The position numbers and the translations under genes were made by a program. 64,000 bases of DNA from an uncultured Coprococcus sp. (GTDB lineage: Bacteria > Bacillota > Clostridia > Lachnospirales > Lachnospiraceae): the NCBI GenBank assembly GCA_934277375.1, contig CAKQTZ010000001.1, positions 248,001 through 312,000 of the forward strand, in the 5' to 3' direction. Below, piece after piece: positions 34,859 to 43,437 of the stretch (position 1 is its first letter; each line of letters opens with the position of its first letter). Under the pieces are notes generated by a model, which was given only the letters and a program-made list of their open reading frames with translations, did not search any database and was not told the origin of the DNA.

Positions 34859-35524
34859 TCAATACATATGCGCATTATGTGTATTTATATTTTCTATCCA
34901 CTTCACAGCCTTCGCCAGCCTCTTCCCGGAATCGGCAAAATGTCCGCCTGGATTTATCTCATATATCACATCATTGTCATTCTTCAGCAGATCGTAAATC
35001 TCCTTTGTCCGATCCGCCACAGTTGCCATAAGTCTGTCTGACGTTCTCGATTCCTTACCGCCGAGGCTGATGTATATATGTTTATTCGCAAGTGCTGGCT
35101 GACTGTTTACATATTCCACAAATCCCGGATACCACATTGAACCCGAACACGTGGCACATCCGGCAAATATATCCGTCTGGTACATTGCCCAAAGTGCAAA
35201 AAGCCCGGCAAGCGAATATCCCATGATATAAAGAGGTCTGTTCGCCTGGCTTTGAATATCCAACTGTGGCACGACCTGATGTTCTATATAATCCAGCGTC
35301 CGTCCTGCCTCTCCGGCAAATGATCCATCGACTTCATCCGATCTCCACGGTGAGAGATCCTTGTTCCAGTCATCTATCTGTATCGCAACAAGTGTAAACT
35401 GTTCTTCTCCCACCAGTTCTATGATAGAATCCGTTGTGTGCTCCAGTTCATCTCCCCTGTGCGGGTACATGATCCAGAGAATGATCGGACCATTTTCCGA
35501 AGATATAAGTGTGTGTATCTGCAT
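34859..35524 (-). CDS. Putative esterase (alpha/beta hydrolase fold)
   Basis: 221 aa. Contains the nucleophile elbow GYSLAG with Ser104, an oxyanion-type N-terminal strand (ILWIMYP) and a probable catalytic His in NPGGHFADSG near residue 197. The lid pattern and size match the esterase D/enterochelin-esterase-like group. The substrate is unknown; a siderophore esterase role is possible given feoAB nearby but unsupported. AGGAG lies ten bases before the ATG. It follows the Rpn-type gene by 13 bp and probably shares its transcript. Confidence 0.75.
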   Translation of the reverse strand: MQIHTLISSENGPIILWIMYPHRGDELEHTTDSIIELVGEEQFTLVAIQIDDWNKDLSPWRSDEVDGSFAGEAGRTLDYIEHQVVPQLDIQSQANRPLYIMGYSLAGLFALWAMYQTDIFAGCATCSGSMWYPGFVEYVNSQPALANKHIYISLGGKESRTSDRLMATVADRTKEIYDLLKNDNDVIYEINPGGHFADSGKRLAKAVKWIENINTHNAHMY

Positions 35525-35537
35525 GTATGTTCATCTC

Positions 35538-36362
35538 CTACAGTGTGTCGGCTATCTTCCGGACTTCCTCCACTGATATATTCAGTTTCTCCGCAATCTC
35601 TTCTATAGGAACCTTCACATCCAAATATGCCCTCACTGCACCCTTTAATTCTCCTCGCGCTTCCGCTCTATCAAGTACTTCACACATATTTTTTAAACCT
35701 CCTTTGTTTCCGTTCTCCTGAGCCTGTTCAAATCTTTCGTCCTGCGTCAATACGCTCATGAGTTTTAACACCTCGTCAACATGTTTTATGGTCTCTTTGG
35801 ATGGTATGTAATCTTTGTTGATCCGCATTTGCACAAAATAATCGACAACAATCCTAAAGTCACTTTTAAACATTTTCACCTGCTCTGGTGTAAGATAAGC
35901 TATCTCAAATATGTTTATTTTATAGTCACTGACATATGGTTTCCACTCATCCGTAATATCAAGAATATCGTAGAGAGACCGCCCCTTTATCCATCTTTTT
36001 TGTCCGAAATAAAGCACAATTGTAACAACTGGGTATATTTCTCCACCCTTTACCAACAATTGCCTTTTATATGCAGCACCATCATATGCTATAACACGCA
36101 GAGCCTCCTTTGAATCTACATCCGTCTGATGTTCAAATCCAATAAACGCTATATGTACATTCTTACCCTTTAGAACCTTTGATACATCGCGCTCTTCCTG
36201 ATGGATTTCACCATCTGTTTTATACTGGCTTTTATCCTTTATGCTCTCCAGCATATTCTCATCAACAACTGTTTTTCCACCGAACAACAATACATTTACT
36301 ATATCTGCAAATACATCATTATAATCTGCCAGTATCTTTTCTGTTATGTCTTTTTCTCCCAT
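35538..36362 (-). CDS. Rpn family (PD-(D/E)XK) recombination-promoting nuclease/transposase-like
   Basis: 274 aa. The N-terminal ~200 residues match the Rpn/PDDEXK group of transposase-derived nucleases: DVFADIVNVLLFGGK, 'IGFEHQTDVD' (catalytic E/xD region), 'KGGEIYPVVTIVLYFGQKRW' and LYDIL. The last ~60 residues (RAEARGELKGAVRAYLDV, IPIEEIAEKL-type repeat) are a typical C-terminal helical tail that varies in length. Rpn proteins promote RecA-independent recombination and some act as defence or toxin modules. Lachnospiraceae often carry many copies. AGGAGGAAG precedes the ATG. Confidence 0.82.
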   Translation of the reverse strand: MGEKDITEKILADYNDVFADIVNVLLFGGKTVVDENMLESIKDKSQYKTDGEIHQEERDVSKVLKGKNVHIAFIGFEHQTDVDSKEALRVIAYDGAAYKRQLLVKGGEIYPVVTIVLYFGQKRWIKGRSLYDILDITDEWKPYVSDYKINIFEIAYLTPEQVKMFKSDFRIVVDYFVQMRINKDYIPSKETIKHVDEVLKLMSVLTQDERFEQAQENGNKGGLKNMCEVLDRAEARGELKGAVRAYLDVKVPIEEIAEKLNISVEEVRKIADTL

Positions 36363-36786
36363 TCATAACTTCCTCCTCTATTCCTGTGAAAAGCAAAGAA
36401 ACCAATAGAGGATAACTGCATGAATTTATAGCTATATCTTTTATAATTATACTATAGCAAAACCCGATCGGCAACATACCTCTACCGTCTCCATATTAAA
36501 TTGAATTATTTTGTGATAATCGCAGTGAAATACTGCAAAGATCAATTTCGGAATTACACACAACATGATAACGAAATATAACACACCGATTTTAGAAATA
36601 CAATTAAATAACTATAAACTATTCAAAAGTATTGAACTCGTAATTTCATACCAGAATAATGAATTGTCACCGGAAGAACTTTTAGATATAATGAATTATA
36701 TAAACAGGATCATTAAACATATTGCGGATGGCAACGAATATGAGGAAAGGATGGTGAGTATCATGGGTGGTACAGAGGGCCACCAC
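36363..36786. other. Intergenic region between rpn and the GntR gene
   Basis: AT-rich 36363-36560 should hold the divergent promoters of the rpn gene (-) and the GntR operon (+). 36565-36786 is open in frame with the GntR gene and reads as 74 plausible helical residues (MITKYNTPILEIQLNNYKLF...), but typical GntR/YtrA proteins begin after it. I see no other gene. Confidence 0.4.
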
Positions 36787-37176
36787 ATGATCATAGAGCT
36801 TAACATGAGCAGTGACACACCCATATATGTACAGCTGCGCAATCAGATAGTAAAGGGAATCGGCAAAGGCGAGATACAGCCAGGTGAAAAACTTCCCACC
36901 GTAAGGCAGCTTGCGGCGGATGCCGGCGTGAACACAATGACTGTGAATAAGACATACCAGATACTAAAAAATGAGGGATATATCAGAACTGACAGAAGAC
37001 TGGGAGCATTTGTATCAGAAAATATCAATATGAACACCGAGTTCCGTGACAAGCTGGAGTCAGAGTTGGAACTTCTGTCTGCCGAGGCAAGCATAACCGG
37101 AATGAACCGGGATGATTTCCTCAAGTTGTGCGATAAAGTATATTCCAAAATGAAACCCTCAACCACCGTAATATAG
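36787..37176 (+). CDS. GntR family regulator, YtrA type
   Basis: 129 aa from ATG 36787 (AGAGGG about seven bases upstream). Short GntR protein with winged helix-turn-helix DTPIYVQLRNQIVKGI...GEKLPTVRQLAADAGVNTMTVNKTYQIL and a brief C-terminal dimerisation helix, the YtrA architecture. Such repressors usually control the membrane or ABC transporter genes that follow. A membrane protein gene starts 47 bp downstream. The same frame extends 74 codons upstream (36565), giving a 203-aa alternative; a dedicated N-terminal extension cannot be excluded. Confidence 0.85.
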   Translation: MIIELNMSSDTPIYVQLRNQIVKGIGKGEIQPGEKLPTVRQLAADAGVNTMTVNKTYQILKNEGYIRTDRRLGAFVSENINMNTEFRDKLESELELLSAEASITGMNRDDFLKLCDKVYSKMKPSTTVI

Positions 37177-37223
37177 CACAACTGATTTACATACCCATCT
37201 AAAATAACAGAAAGGAGCCACAT

Positions 37224-38699
37224 ATGAGCATAGCATTATTTATCATATTCCTGTTTATGAACTTCTTCATACTGCTCATAATGAAGTTCGTATATACAAG
37301 TAATTATTCGTATACCGAAGGAATGCTCCTGGGCGTCCACATTCCAAAGGAACACACTGAAGACGAAACCGTCCTGTGTATTGTTGCTGCTGCCAGACGT
37401 AAGATGAACCGGATTATCTGGATAAATCTCATTCTCGGAACAGCCCTATGCTTTGTCGTGTTCTGGGAGATAATTATATTCATACTGGCATACACTGTCT
37501 GGATGATCGCATTCTGTTTCTGGATAACATATGCAAACAACTCTGCACACAGGAAAATGTATGCTCTGAAGATGGCAAATGACTGGGTGGTCCCTGATCA
37601 AAGAAGAAAACGTTACATTGATACAAATGTGTCAACCCAGATCGGCAAAAGTGAGATCAGTTTCAATTATCATGGAATAATAATCCTTGTAGAGCTCATT
37701 TGCCTGCTGCCATTTGTAATAGAAAAAGGTGTGACCATATCAACCACAATGATAATAATGGGACTCTGCTCCGTCCTGATATCACTTACATCCATGATAT
37801 TCCACATATATGTAAACCGACACGAACGAACTGTGTACAGCTCGGATACCCAGCTCAACCAGACCGTCAACAGAACCATGAAGATATACAAGGGACTTGC
37901 AATGCTGATTCTTTCGGCAACAAATGCTGTCGCATGGGTATATATCGCTATTGACACCCTGATTCACTGCATATCATCAGCCAGTAAGTCCCAGCAAATT
38001 TCGCTTTCTGATATTCTGAATTTCAAGGGTGCGCTTGTAGATGTCTCGCTGTGCAGCTCCGCACTCTATGTCTATATATTTGTCCAGACTCTTGCTGCCA
38101 TCGGATTGTTTGTGCCTCTCCTCATGGCTCAGAGCAGAAAACGTGAACTCTTGGCCGCCGACACCCAGCCTCTCTACGTGGATGACGACGAATACTGGAA
38201 AACCGGATATTACTACAATCCTTCCGACCCGCATGTGCTGGTTCAAAACAGATTGCAGAGTGGAAATTATACATTTAACTATGCCACCAGGGGCGCAAAG
38301 ATTTTTACAGGACTTACATGTATCATTATCACCGCCTGCATCGTCTGGATGATAGGTGCGCTTGTGCCATTCATAAACGTGCATATCGACACTCAGCTTG
38401 ACTCCAACAAACTCACAGTGTCTGCTGCCATATACTCATCGGAGATATATTTTGATGATATCGAGGAGGTTCATCTTCTGAATGAACTGCCAGACGATGA
38501 TTTTGTTCGCACAAACGGAGGTGCCACCGATGAATACCTGATCGGCCATTTCAAGAGCAGCACCTACGGCAAATGTGAGCTGTATGTATACGCAGACAGT
38601 TATCCCATCATCATGATAAAGACAAGGGATGAAGTGATATTTATGAACAACAAGGATTCTGATGATACTTATTCTATCTTCAAATCCATACATTCATGA
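37224..38699 (+). CDS. Polytopic membrane protein (DUF5808/DUF1648-like)
   Basis: 491 aa with about eight transmembrane helices, a cytoplasmic loop with 'YWKTGYYYNPSDPHVLVQNR' (the DUF5808-type motif Y-W-x-G-x-(F/Y)YYNPxDP), and a C-terminal bacterial PH-like soluble domain after the last helix (AAIYSSEIYFDDIEEVHLL). It shares an operon with the YtrA-type repressor. Related proteins occur beside GntR regulators in many Firmicutes and resemble SdpI-type immunity proteins in part, but the function is unknown. GAAAGGAGCCAC precedes the ATG. Confidence 0.85.
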   Translation: MSIALFIIFLFMNFFILLIMKFVYTSNYSYTEGMLLGVHIPKEHTEDETVLCIVAAARRKMNRIIWINLILGTALCFVVFWEIIIFILAYTVWMIAFCFWITYANNSAHRKMYALKMANDWVVPDQRRKRYIDTNVSTQIGKSEISFNYHGIIILVELICLLPFVIEKGVTISTTMIIMGLCSVLISLTSMIFHIYVNRHERTVYSSDTQLNQTVNRTMKIYKGLAMLILSATNAVAWVYIAIDTLIHCISSASKSQQISLSDILNFKGALVDVSLCSSALYVYIFVQTLAAIGLFVPLLMAQSRKRELLAADTQPLYVDDDEYWKTGYYYNPSDPHVLVQNRLQSGNYTFNYATRGAKIFTGLTCIIITACIVWMIGALVPFINVHIDTQLDSNKLTVSAAIYSSEIYFDDIEEVHLLNELPDDDFVRTNGGATDEYLIGHFKSSTYGKCELYVYADSYPIIMIKTRDEVIFMNNKDSDDTYSIFKSIHS

Positions 38700-38727
38700 G
38701 ATAAAGCCAAAACAGGTACAATAGATA

Positions 38728-38769
38728 AGACCATCATGCATTTTAACACTAAATACATGATGGTCTTTT
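38728..38769 (+). terminator. Rho-independent terminator of the GntR-membrane protein operon
   Basis: AAGACCATCATG (38728-38739)/CATGATGGTCTT (38756-38767), perfect 12-bp stem, then TTTTG. On the minus strand TCTTATC follows; mainly plus-strand use. Confidence 0.85.
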
Positions 38770-38803
38770 GATCTGTTCACACATAGCCATTCCGTCTATG
38801 CTA

Positions 38804-39385
38804 TCATTTTCTCAAGAAATGCTCCCTGTTCGGATACTCCTGCCTGAACGCCGCCAGTGCGGCACTCTGAAGTATGGCAAATTCCTTGTCCATGTGCAGC
38901 ATATGCGGCGCGTCAAATGCGATGGAGCTTATCTGATCCGCGATCTTCTTCGCCACGCCCTCGTCAGAGAGCTGCCCCATGCCAAATGCTATGGATGTGA
39001 AACCTCTGCCGCCTCTGCTCACCTCGATGAACTTGAGGAACGCATTCTTGAGCTCATAAAGCAGTATCTCCTGTTCCTCGGCACTTCTCCTGTCCGCATC
39101 GAACAGACAGAGCTTGCTTATGATCTCCACTGCCTGTTTCTTTTTCTGACCTCCGATGTCAACAGAACCGCCCTCCGATATGTATTTGAGCTCCATAAGG
39201 CAGCCCACAAATGCATCATTCTTCGGCTTTCTCTTGCCATATCTCGCCGTCCACAATCTCTGACGGAAAGCAGTAGACGAACCGTTGCTGTCATCGTCCA
39301 TATCTGTGCTGTTATTTTTCAGCAGTTTAAGTCTCTTATCTGCATCCGTCTCTCCGTAAAATTCTTCTATCCAGCTATTTTCCAT
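38804..39385 (-). CDS. Uncharacterised protein (DUF6553-like)
   Basis: 193 aa from ATG 39385 (GGAAGG six bases upstream). Soluble, mostly helical, no signal peptide. It has a conserved-looking block RLWTARYGKRK...NDAFVGCLMELKYISE and a C-terminal FTSIAFGMGQLSDE...AFRQEYPNREHFL. The pattern fits a Lachnospiraceae-restricted uncharacterised family; the DUF6553 label is from memory and not certain. No catalytic motif is obvious. It is the last minus-strand gene before the sensor operon's 3' end, separated from it by an AT-rich hairpin. Confidence 0.7.
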   Translation of the reverse strand: MENSWIEEFYGETDADKRLKLLKNNSTDMDDDSNGSSTAFRQRLWTARYGKRKPKNDAFVGCLMELKYISEGGSVDIGGQKKKQAVEIISKLCLFDADRRSAEEQEILLYELKNAFLKFIEVSRGGRGFTSIAFGMGQLSDEGVAKKIADQISSIAFDAPHMLHMDKEFAILQSAALAAFRQEYPNREHFLRK

Positions 39386-39400
39386 ATGCATCCTTCCCGA

Positions 39401-39473
39401 ATATATAATTGGATCTGTATCTCTACATTAGTTCTTGATAATTTTTCCAGACAGATCTTCTCCAATTATATAT
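39401..39473. repeat. AT-rich inverted repeat between the sensor operon and the DUF6553-like gene
   Basis: ATATATAATTGGA (39401-39413) and TCCAATTATATAT (39461-39473) are perfect arms; inside them GATCTGT (39412-39418)/ACAGATC (39451-39457) extend the stem. No T run follows on either side. It may end the sensor operon transcript. The arms resemble AT-rich stretches in the element at 59214-59430. Confidence 0.6.
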
Positions 39474-39515
39474 GATTTTAATTCACGATTGTTTTCATGT
39501 ATCAGTTGGTTACCC

Positions 39516-40556
39516 TTACCTGTGCAGGAAATCATCCACGCTGTCAACATCGACCCTCCAGTAAGGCGACACGTAATATTTGCCCTCGTCAAGCCTATGG
39601 CCATCAAGGCTGTTTCCCTTGAAGAGATCAACTGCCAATCTTGCTATCTCCCCTGCCTGATCCTCTTTGTCATTGTACACTGTGCCCTGCATGTTTCCCT
39701 GTTTTATCGCCTGGAGAGCATCATCAAGTCCATCTATTCCAAATATCACAGGCCATCTGTCGCGGCTTATATTGGAGTTATTGTACGCCTCAACTGCGCC
39801 CAGTGCCATCTCATCATTGTTGGATATGACAAGTTCTATCTGACTGCCATACTGACTTATGAGCTGCGTCATTCTGTTCTCCGCCTGACCTCTGTTCCAG
39901 TCAGCAAACTGATAACTGAGCTTCTCAAGCTCCACTCCACATTCCATGATGGTCTTCACCGAACAGTCAGTTCTGCTTATGGCATCCTGGTGTCCGGCCT
40001 CACCCTCCAGAAGAACATACTGTATCTTTCCATCACCATTGCGATCCACTTCACTATGATTCTTTATATAATTTGCCGCAATCTCACCCTGCATATCCCC
40101 GGATTCTTTTGCATCGCAACCAACATAGTAGAGCTTTTCCCACTGCATAAGGTCATCACGCACCGGCTCTCTGTTGAAAAAGATCACTGGTATATCACTC
40201 TGCCTTGCTGACTTGATAATATTTGCCGGTGCGGTTCTGTCTACAAGGTTCACGCACAGCACATCGCAGCCTGCATCTATCATCTCATCAACTATCTCAT
40301 CCTGCTCACGCTGGTCATTATCACCGCTTCTCACCGATACTATCACATTCATATTTGTGGTCTCCATAGTCTTAAGCTGAGATTTCACCTTTTCAACCAT
40401 GGCATTTATGAATGGATCATCTGACGTATAAGTGACCACCCCGACTCTCATGGTTTTGTTTGTTTTTTTATTGCTGCTGCCGCAGCCCATGAGCGAGACT
40501 ATCATCGCAACTGCCAGCACAAGCACAAATATTTTTCTTCGTTTCTGTCTACTCAT
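39516..40556 (-). CDS. MglB-like sugar-binding lipoprotein (sensor-associated)
   Basis: 346 aa. Signal peptide with lipobox SLMGC (lipidated Cys25), then a complete type I periplasmic-binding fold: MRVGVVTYTSDDPFINAM (N-lobe start, about 36), VIFFNREP (124-131), a calcium-binding loop DRNGDGKIQYVL, GEAGHQDAISRT, and VISNNDEMALGAVEAYN. These are features of galactose/glucose-binding MglB. It overlaps the preceding gene by 8 bp (ATGAGTAG) and is the last gene of the kinase operon, far from a permease, so it probably presents sugar to the sensor kinase rather than to a transporter. The downstream operon end is marked by an AT-rich hairpin. Confidence 0.88.
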   Translation of the reverse strand: MSRQKRRKIFVLVLAVAMIVSLMGCGSSNKKTNKTMRVGVVTYTSDDPFINAMVEKVKSQLKTMETTNMNVIVSVRSGDNDQREQDEIVDEMIDAGCDVLCVNLVDRTAPANIIKSARQSDIPVIFFNREPVRDDLMQWEKLYYVGCDAKESGDMQGEIAANYIKNHSEVDRNGDGKIQYVLLEGEAGHQDAISRTDCSVKTIMECGVELEKLSYQFADWNRGQAENRMTQLISQYGSQIELVISNNDEMALGAVEAYNNSNISRDRWPVIFGIDGLDDALQAIKQGNMQGTVYNDKEDQAGEIARLAVDLFKGNSLDGHRLDEGKYYVSPYWRVDVDSVDDFLHR

Positions 40557-41511
40557 ATGAATATAAAAACCTCTCTACATCATCGGAGAACAAATCGTCA
40601 CTGTATATTACCTTTATGCCCTCCTCCCGACTCTTCATCGTATACATCCTGCTGTTCAGACCTTTTGCTATCTCAGCCACACTGGCATAGCCAACGCCGT
40701 AGCCATCAGGAATAACAAGGCACTTTATCTTGCCCGCATCAAGCAGCGCCACAGATTTTACACTGGTCCCCATTCCATATATCTGGGCGCCATTGTACAT
40801 ACCGTTATCCGCATTCTCTCCTATCTCATCGATCGCATATGTGTCCATCACAACCATGTAGTCTACCTTTCCCAGAATATCAACAATACCACATGTATCC
40901 TGATTGCCACAGCGGCTGTACACCCAGCTCACCTCACATCCGGTTCCTTCTATCGCATCCATAAGTCCTGCTTTTTTGCTCACACTTCCCTCTGTCTGGG
41001 AATATCCGGTTATAATGCCTATGCTTTTGCCACGGAGTCCGTCCGCATCATTTGCCTTAATCTGTTCTCCAAGGGTATACCCTATCTTGTAGTTGTCAGG
41101 TTTTATCGTGACAAATCCCGAAGCGCCATCTTCACTGTATGCATCCTGGGTTATAAGTACAAATGGCACATCACCAAGCTGCCCCAGCATATCCGATGTA
41201 TCCTCGCCCGGTGCCGGACAAATTATGAATGCATCTACATCATTTTCAAGCTGCTCATCTATGAGTTCCTTCTCATCCTGGGCCGACTCGATATCATCGG
41301 TGTTGCATATGATAAGATGGACATCATTGACATTTGCCGATTGCTTAAGTCCATTTATAAGTCCATCCCACCTCTTATCACCGGAATTTGAAAGTATGAC
41401 CGCTACTCTTTTCTGAGGCACATTTTCCCGGAATATCTGGTGTATAAATAATCCGGCTATAACCACCAGAAACAGCTCCGCGATCAGAAAGGTTATCTTA
41501 CTCTTCTTCAT
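40549..41511 (-). CDS. Membrane-anchored periplasmic-binding-like protein (sugar sensor component)
   Basis: 320 aa. One N-terminal helix (ITFLIAELFLVVIAGLFIHQIF) without lipobox, so an anchor rather than a cleaved signal. Then a LacI/ribose-binding-like fold (VAVILSNSGDKRWDGLINGL, DAFIICPAPGEDT, GIITGYSQTEGS, YGVGYASVAEIAKGL). It overlaps the kinase gene by 14 bp and the next binding protein by 8 bp, so all three are coupled. Binding proteins fused by operon to YesM-type kinases act as extracellular sugar sensors in several Clostridia. Its ligand is unknown. Confidence 0.85.
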   Translation of the reverse strand: MKKSKITFLIAELFLVVIAGLFIHQIFRENVPQKRVAVILSNSGDKRWDGLINGLKQSANVNDVHLIICNTDDIESAQDEKELIDEQLENDVDAFIICPAPGEDTSDMLGQLGDVPFVLITQDAYSEDGASGFVTIKPDNYKIGYTLGEQIKANDADGLRGKSIGIITGYSQTEGSVSKKAGLMDAIEGTGCEVSWVYSRCGNQDTCGIVDILGKVDYMVVMDTYAIDEIGENADNGMYNGAQIYGMGTSVKSVALLDAGKIKCLVIPDGYGVGYASVAEIAKGLNSRMYTMKSREEGIKVIYSDDLFSDDVERFLYSYE

Positions 41512-43405
41512 CTGTCACCATCCCCTTTCCAAAATCCTGCCTCTCAAGTCTCTCTCTGTTCTCCTCCGTGTAAGGAATGGCTGGAATGTGAATGACAACC
41601 TTTGTTCCCTCGTCCGGCTCACTGTAAACCTTTAATCCATATTCACTGCCAAACATCAGCTTTATCCTGGAATGAACATTGATAACACCCACTCCGGAGC
41701 CATGCTTTGGCACCTTATTGTTGTCCACAAGGATGTTCCGGGCTACCTCCTCCGACATACCCATACCATTATCCTCAACTGAAATGTATATGTCATCGCC
41801 CTTCTTCTCTCCGCGGATAGTTATCTTGCCGCCATCGTCCTCATCCATGTTGCCCACACCGTAGTATATTGCATTTTCCAGGATTGGCTGCACGATAAGC
41901 TTAACTGTACAATAATCATTTATCTCTTCATCAATGATGAATTCTGTAGCAAATCTTTCTTTATATCTTACCTTCTGTATGTTCATGTAACTCGTGCTGT
42001 GCTGTATCTCATCCGCTATCCTTATGACAGTTCTGCCTTTTGACAGACTTATCCTCAGCAGCTTTGCAAGCTCAGATATCATGAATACTGCATCTGTATT
42101 TCTATTCGCCTCCACCATCCACGTTATGGACTCCAGTGTATTATACAGGAAATGCGGATTGATCTGACTCTGGAGCGCATCCATCTCACTCTTTCTCCGC
42201 TCATTCTGCTGTCTGATTATCTCCTGCATCAGAACCTCTATCTGCTCATAGGATTTCTTGACCGAATATCCCAGATGTCTTATCTCGGAGGATCCTCCAA
42301 TATATATATCCGTGGTTCCACCTGTCTCATATGACTTTACTGATTCATTCAGCTTAAGTATAGGCTTTGAGATTTTCTTTGTTATGATCCTGTTCACCCA
42401 TAAGAGCATCATAAGCAATATCACAACCGTAGTTATGATGTAATATCTGTACTGATTGATGCTGGCAGTCTGAACACTTTCCGGAACAACTCCTATGATC
42501 TTCCATCCAGTGTAGGCTATACTGCTGACAACAACATTTTCTGTGCCACCCGTCATCTTGATCTCATATGTACCGTCATCATATCCCGCTGCCTCTGTAC
42601 TTTCCTCTGTGAAAAAGCCTCTGTCTATCTCTGCTCTTCGCGGATGGTATATGATATCTCCGTCACGGTTGCACAGATAATAATAAGTCTCACTTGAAGA
42701 ATCATTGATTCTTGAAAGAGTCTCCTCGATCACGGAATACTTCATATCTATCAGAAGCACGCCGTTTACCGGCTTATCGCCATCATTGATATCAACGGAA
42801 CGACTGAGGGATATGACCCAATAGTACCTGTTGGCGCCATCTTGAAACAGATCTTGTATATGAGGTGTAGAAAAGTGCATATTCTCTATATCTTCAGATG
42901 CATTCTTGTACCATTCCTGTTCCTCGACATTAACCTTATCCTTCTGCACTGCAACCGGCTCCGCAGCAACAAGCTTCCCGGAATTGTCGTACAACGCCAT
43001 ACTCTGCACTTTGTCAGCATTCACCTCATATAAAAGGCTGAACTGTCTGCTAAACTCCTGACTGGAGATATCATATTCCTGGATGATGTTATAATTCACT
43101 CCATTAGATATCTGTCTGATGCCTGCCAGGTCTGCATCCACTTTATCCACAGTACTCTCTATCATGCTTTCTGCATTCGATACGGCAGTCTGCTTTATCG
43201 CAAGCTTGAATCTATTGTAAATAAGAAATCCCATAACCACAGTTGTTGTAATCGTCAACCCGGTGAGCACCGCCATGATTATTGACTGTATGTCAAATCC
43301 TATAAATCTGCCATGATGAAACCAGCCTCGCAGCCTCGCGCGCAAAGAATATTTGTTTTTCTGCTTTTTTCCCTGAGCACCCTTCTTTTTCTCTCTGATC
43401 TTCAA
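41498..43405 (-). CDS. YesM-type sensor histidine kinase
   Basis: 635 aa. Basic cytoplasmic N-terminus, helix ~39-60, extracellular dCache-like domain to ~310, second helix ~312-335, HAMP, then a His_kinase domain with SQINPHFLYNTLESITW (phospho-His about residue 416) and an HATPase with N- and G-boxes (LENAIYYGVGN, DNGMGM, GSGVGVINV). The start is TTG at 43405 with GGGGAG ten bases upstream; no ATG fits. It phosphorylates the AraC-type regulator encoded 33 bp upstream. The extracellular domain probably receives the two binding proteins encoded downstream. Confidence 0.9.
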   Translation of the reverse strand: MKIREKKKGAQGKKQKNKYSLRARLRGWFHHGRFIGFDIQSIIMAVLTGLTITTTVVMGFLIYNRFKLAIKQTAVSNAESMIESTVDKVDADLAGIRQISNGVNYNIIQEYDISSQEFSRQFSLLYEVNADKVQSMALYDNSGKLVAAEPVAVQKDKVNVEEQEWYKNASEDIENMHFSTPHIQDLFQDGANRYYWVISLSRSVDINDGDKPVNGVLLIDMKYSVIEETLSRINDSSSETYYYLCNRDGDIIYHPRRAEIDRGFFTEESTEAAGYDDGTYEIKMTGGTENVVVSSIAYTGWKIIGVVPESVQTASINQYRYYIITTVVILLMMLLWVNRIITKKISKPILKLNESVKSYETGGTTDIYIGGSSEIRHLGYSVKKSYEQIEVLMQEIIRQQNERRKSEMDALQSQINPHFLYNTLESITWMVEANRNTDAVFMISELAKLLRISLSKGRTVIRIADEIQHSTSYMNIQKVRYKERFATEFIIDEEINDYCTVKLIVQPILENAIYYGVGNMDEDDGGKITIRGEKKGDDIYISVEDNGMGMSEEVARNILVDNNKVPKHGSGVGVINVHSRIKLMFGSEYGLKVYSEPDEGTKVVIHIPAIPYTEENRERLERQDFGKGMVTDEEE

Positions 43406-43437
43406 AATAATTCTACTCCCCTTATACTTCCTCTGCT

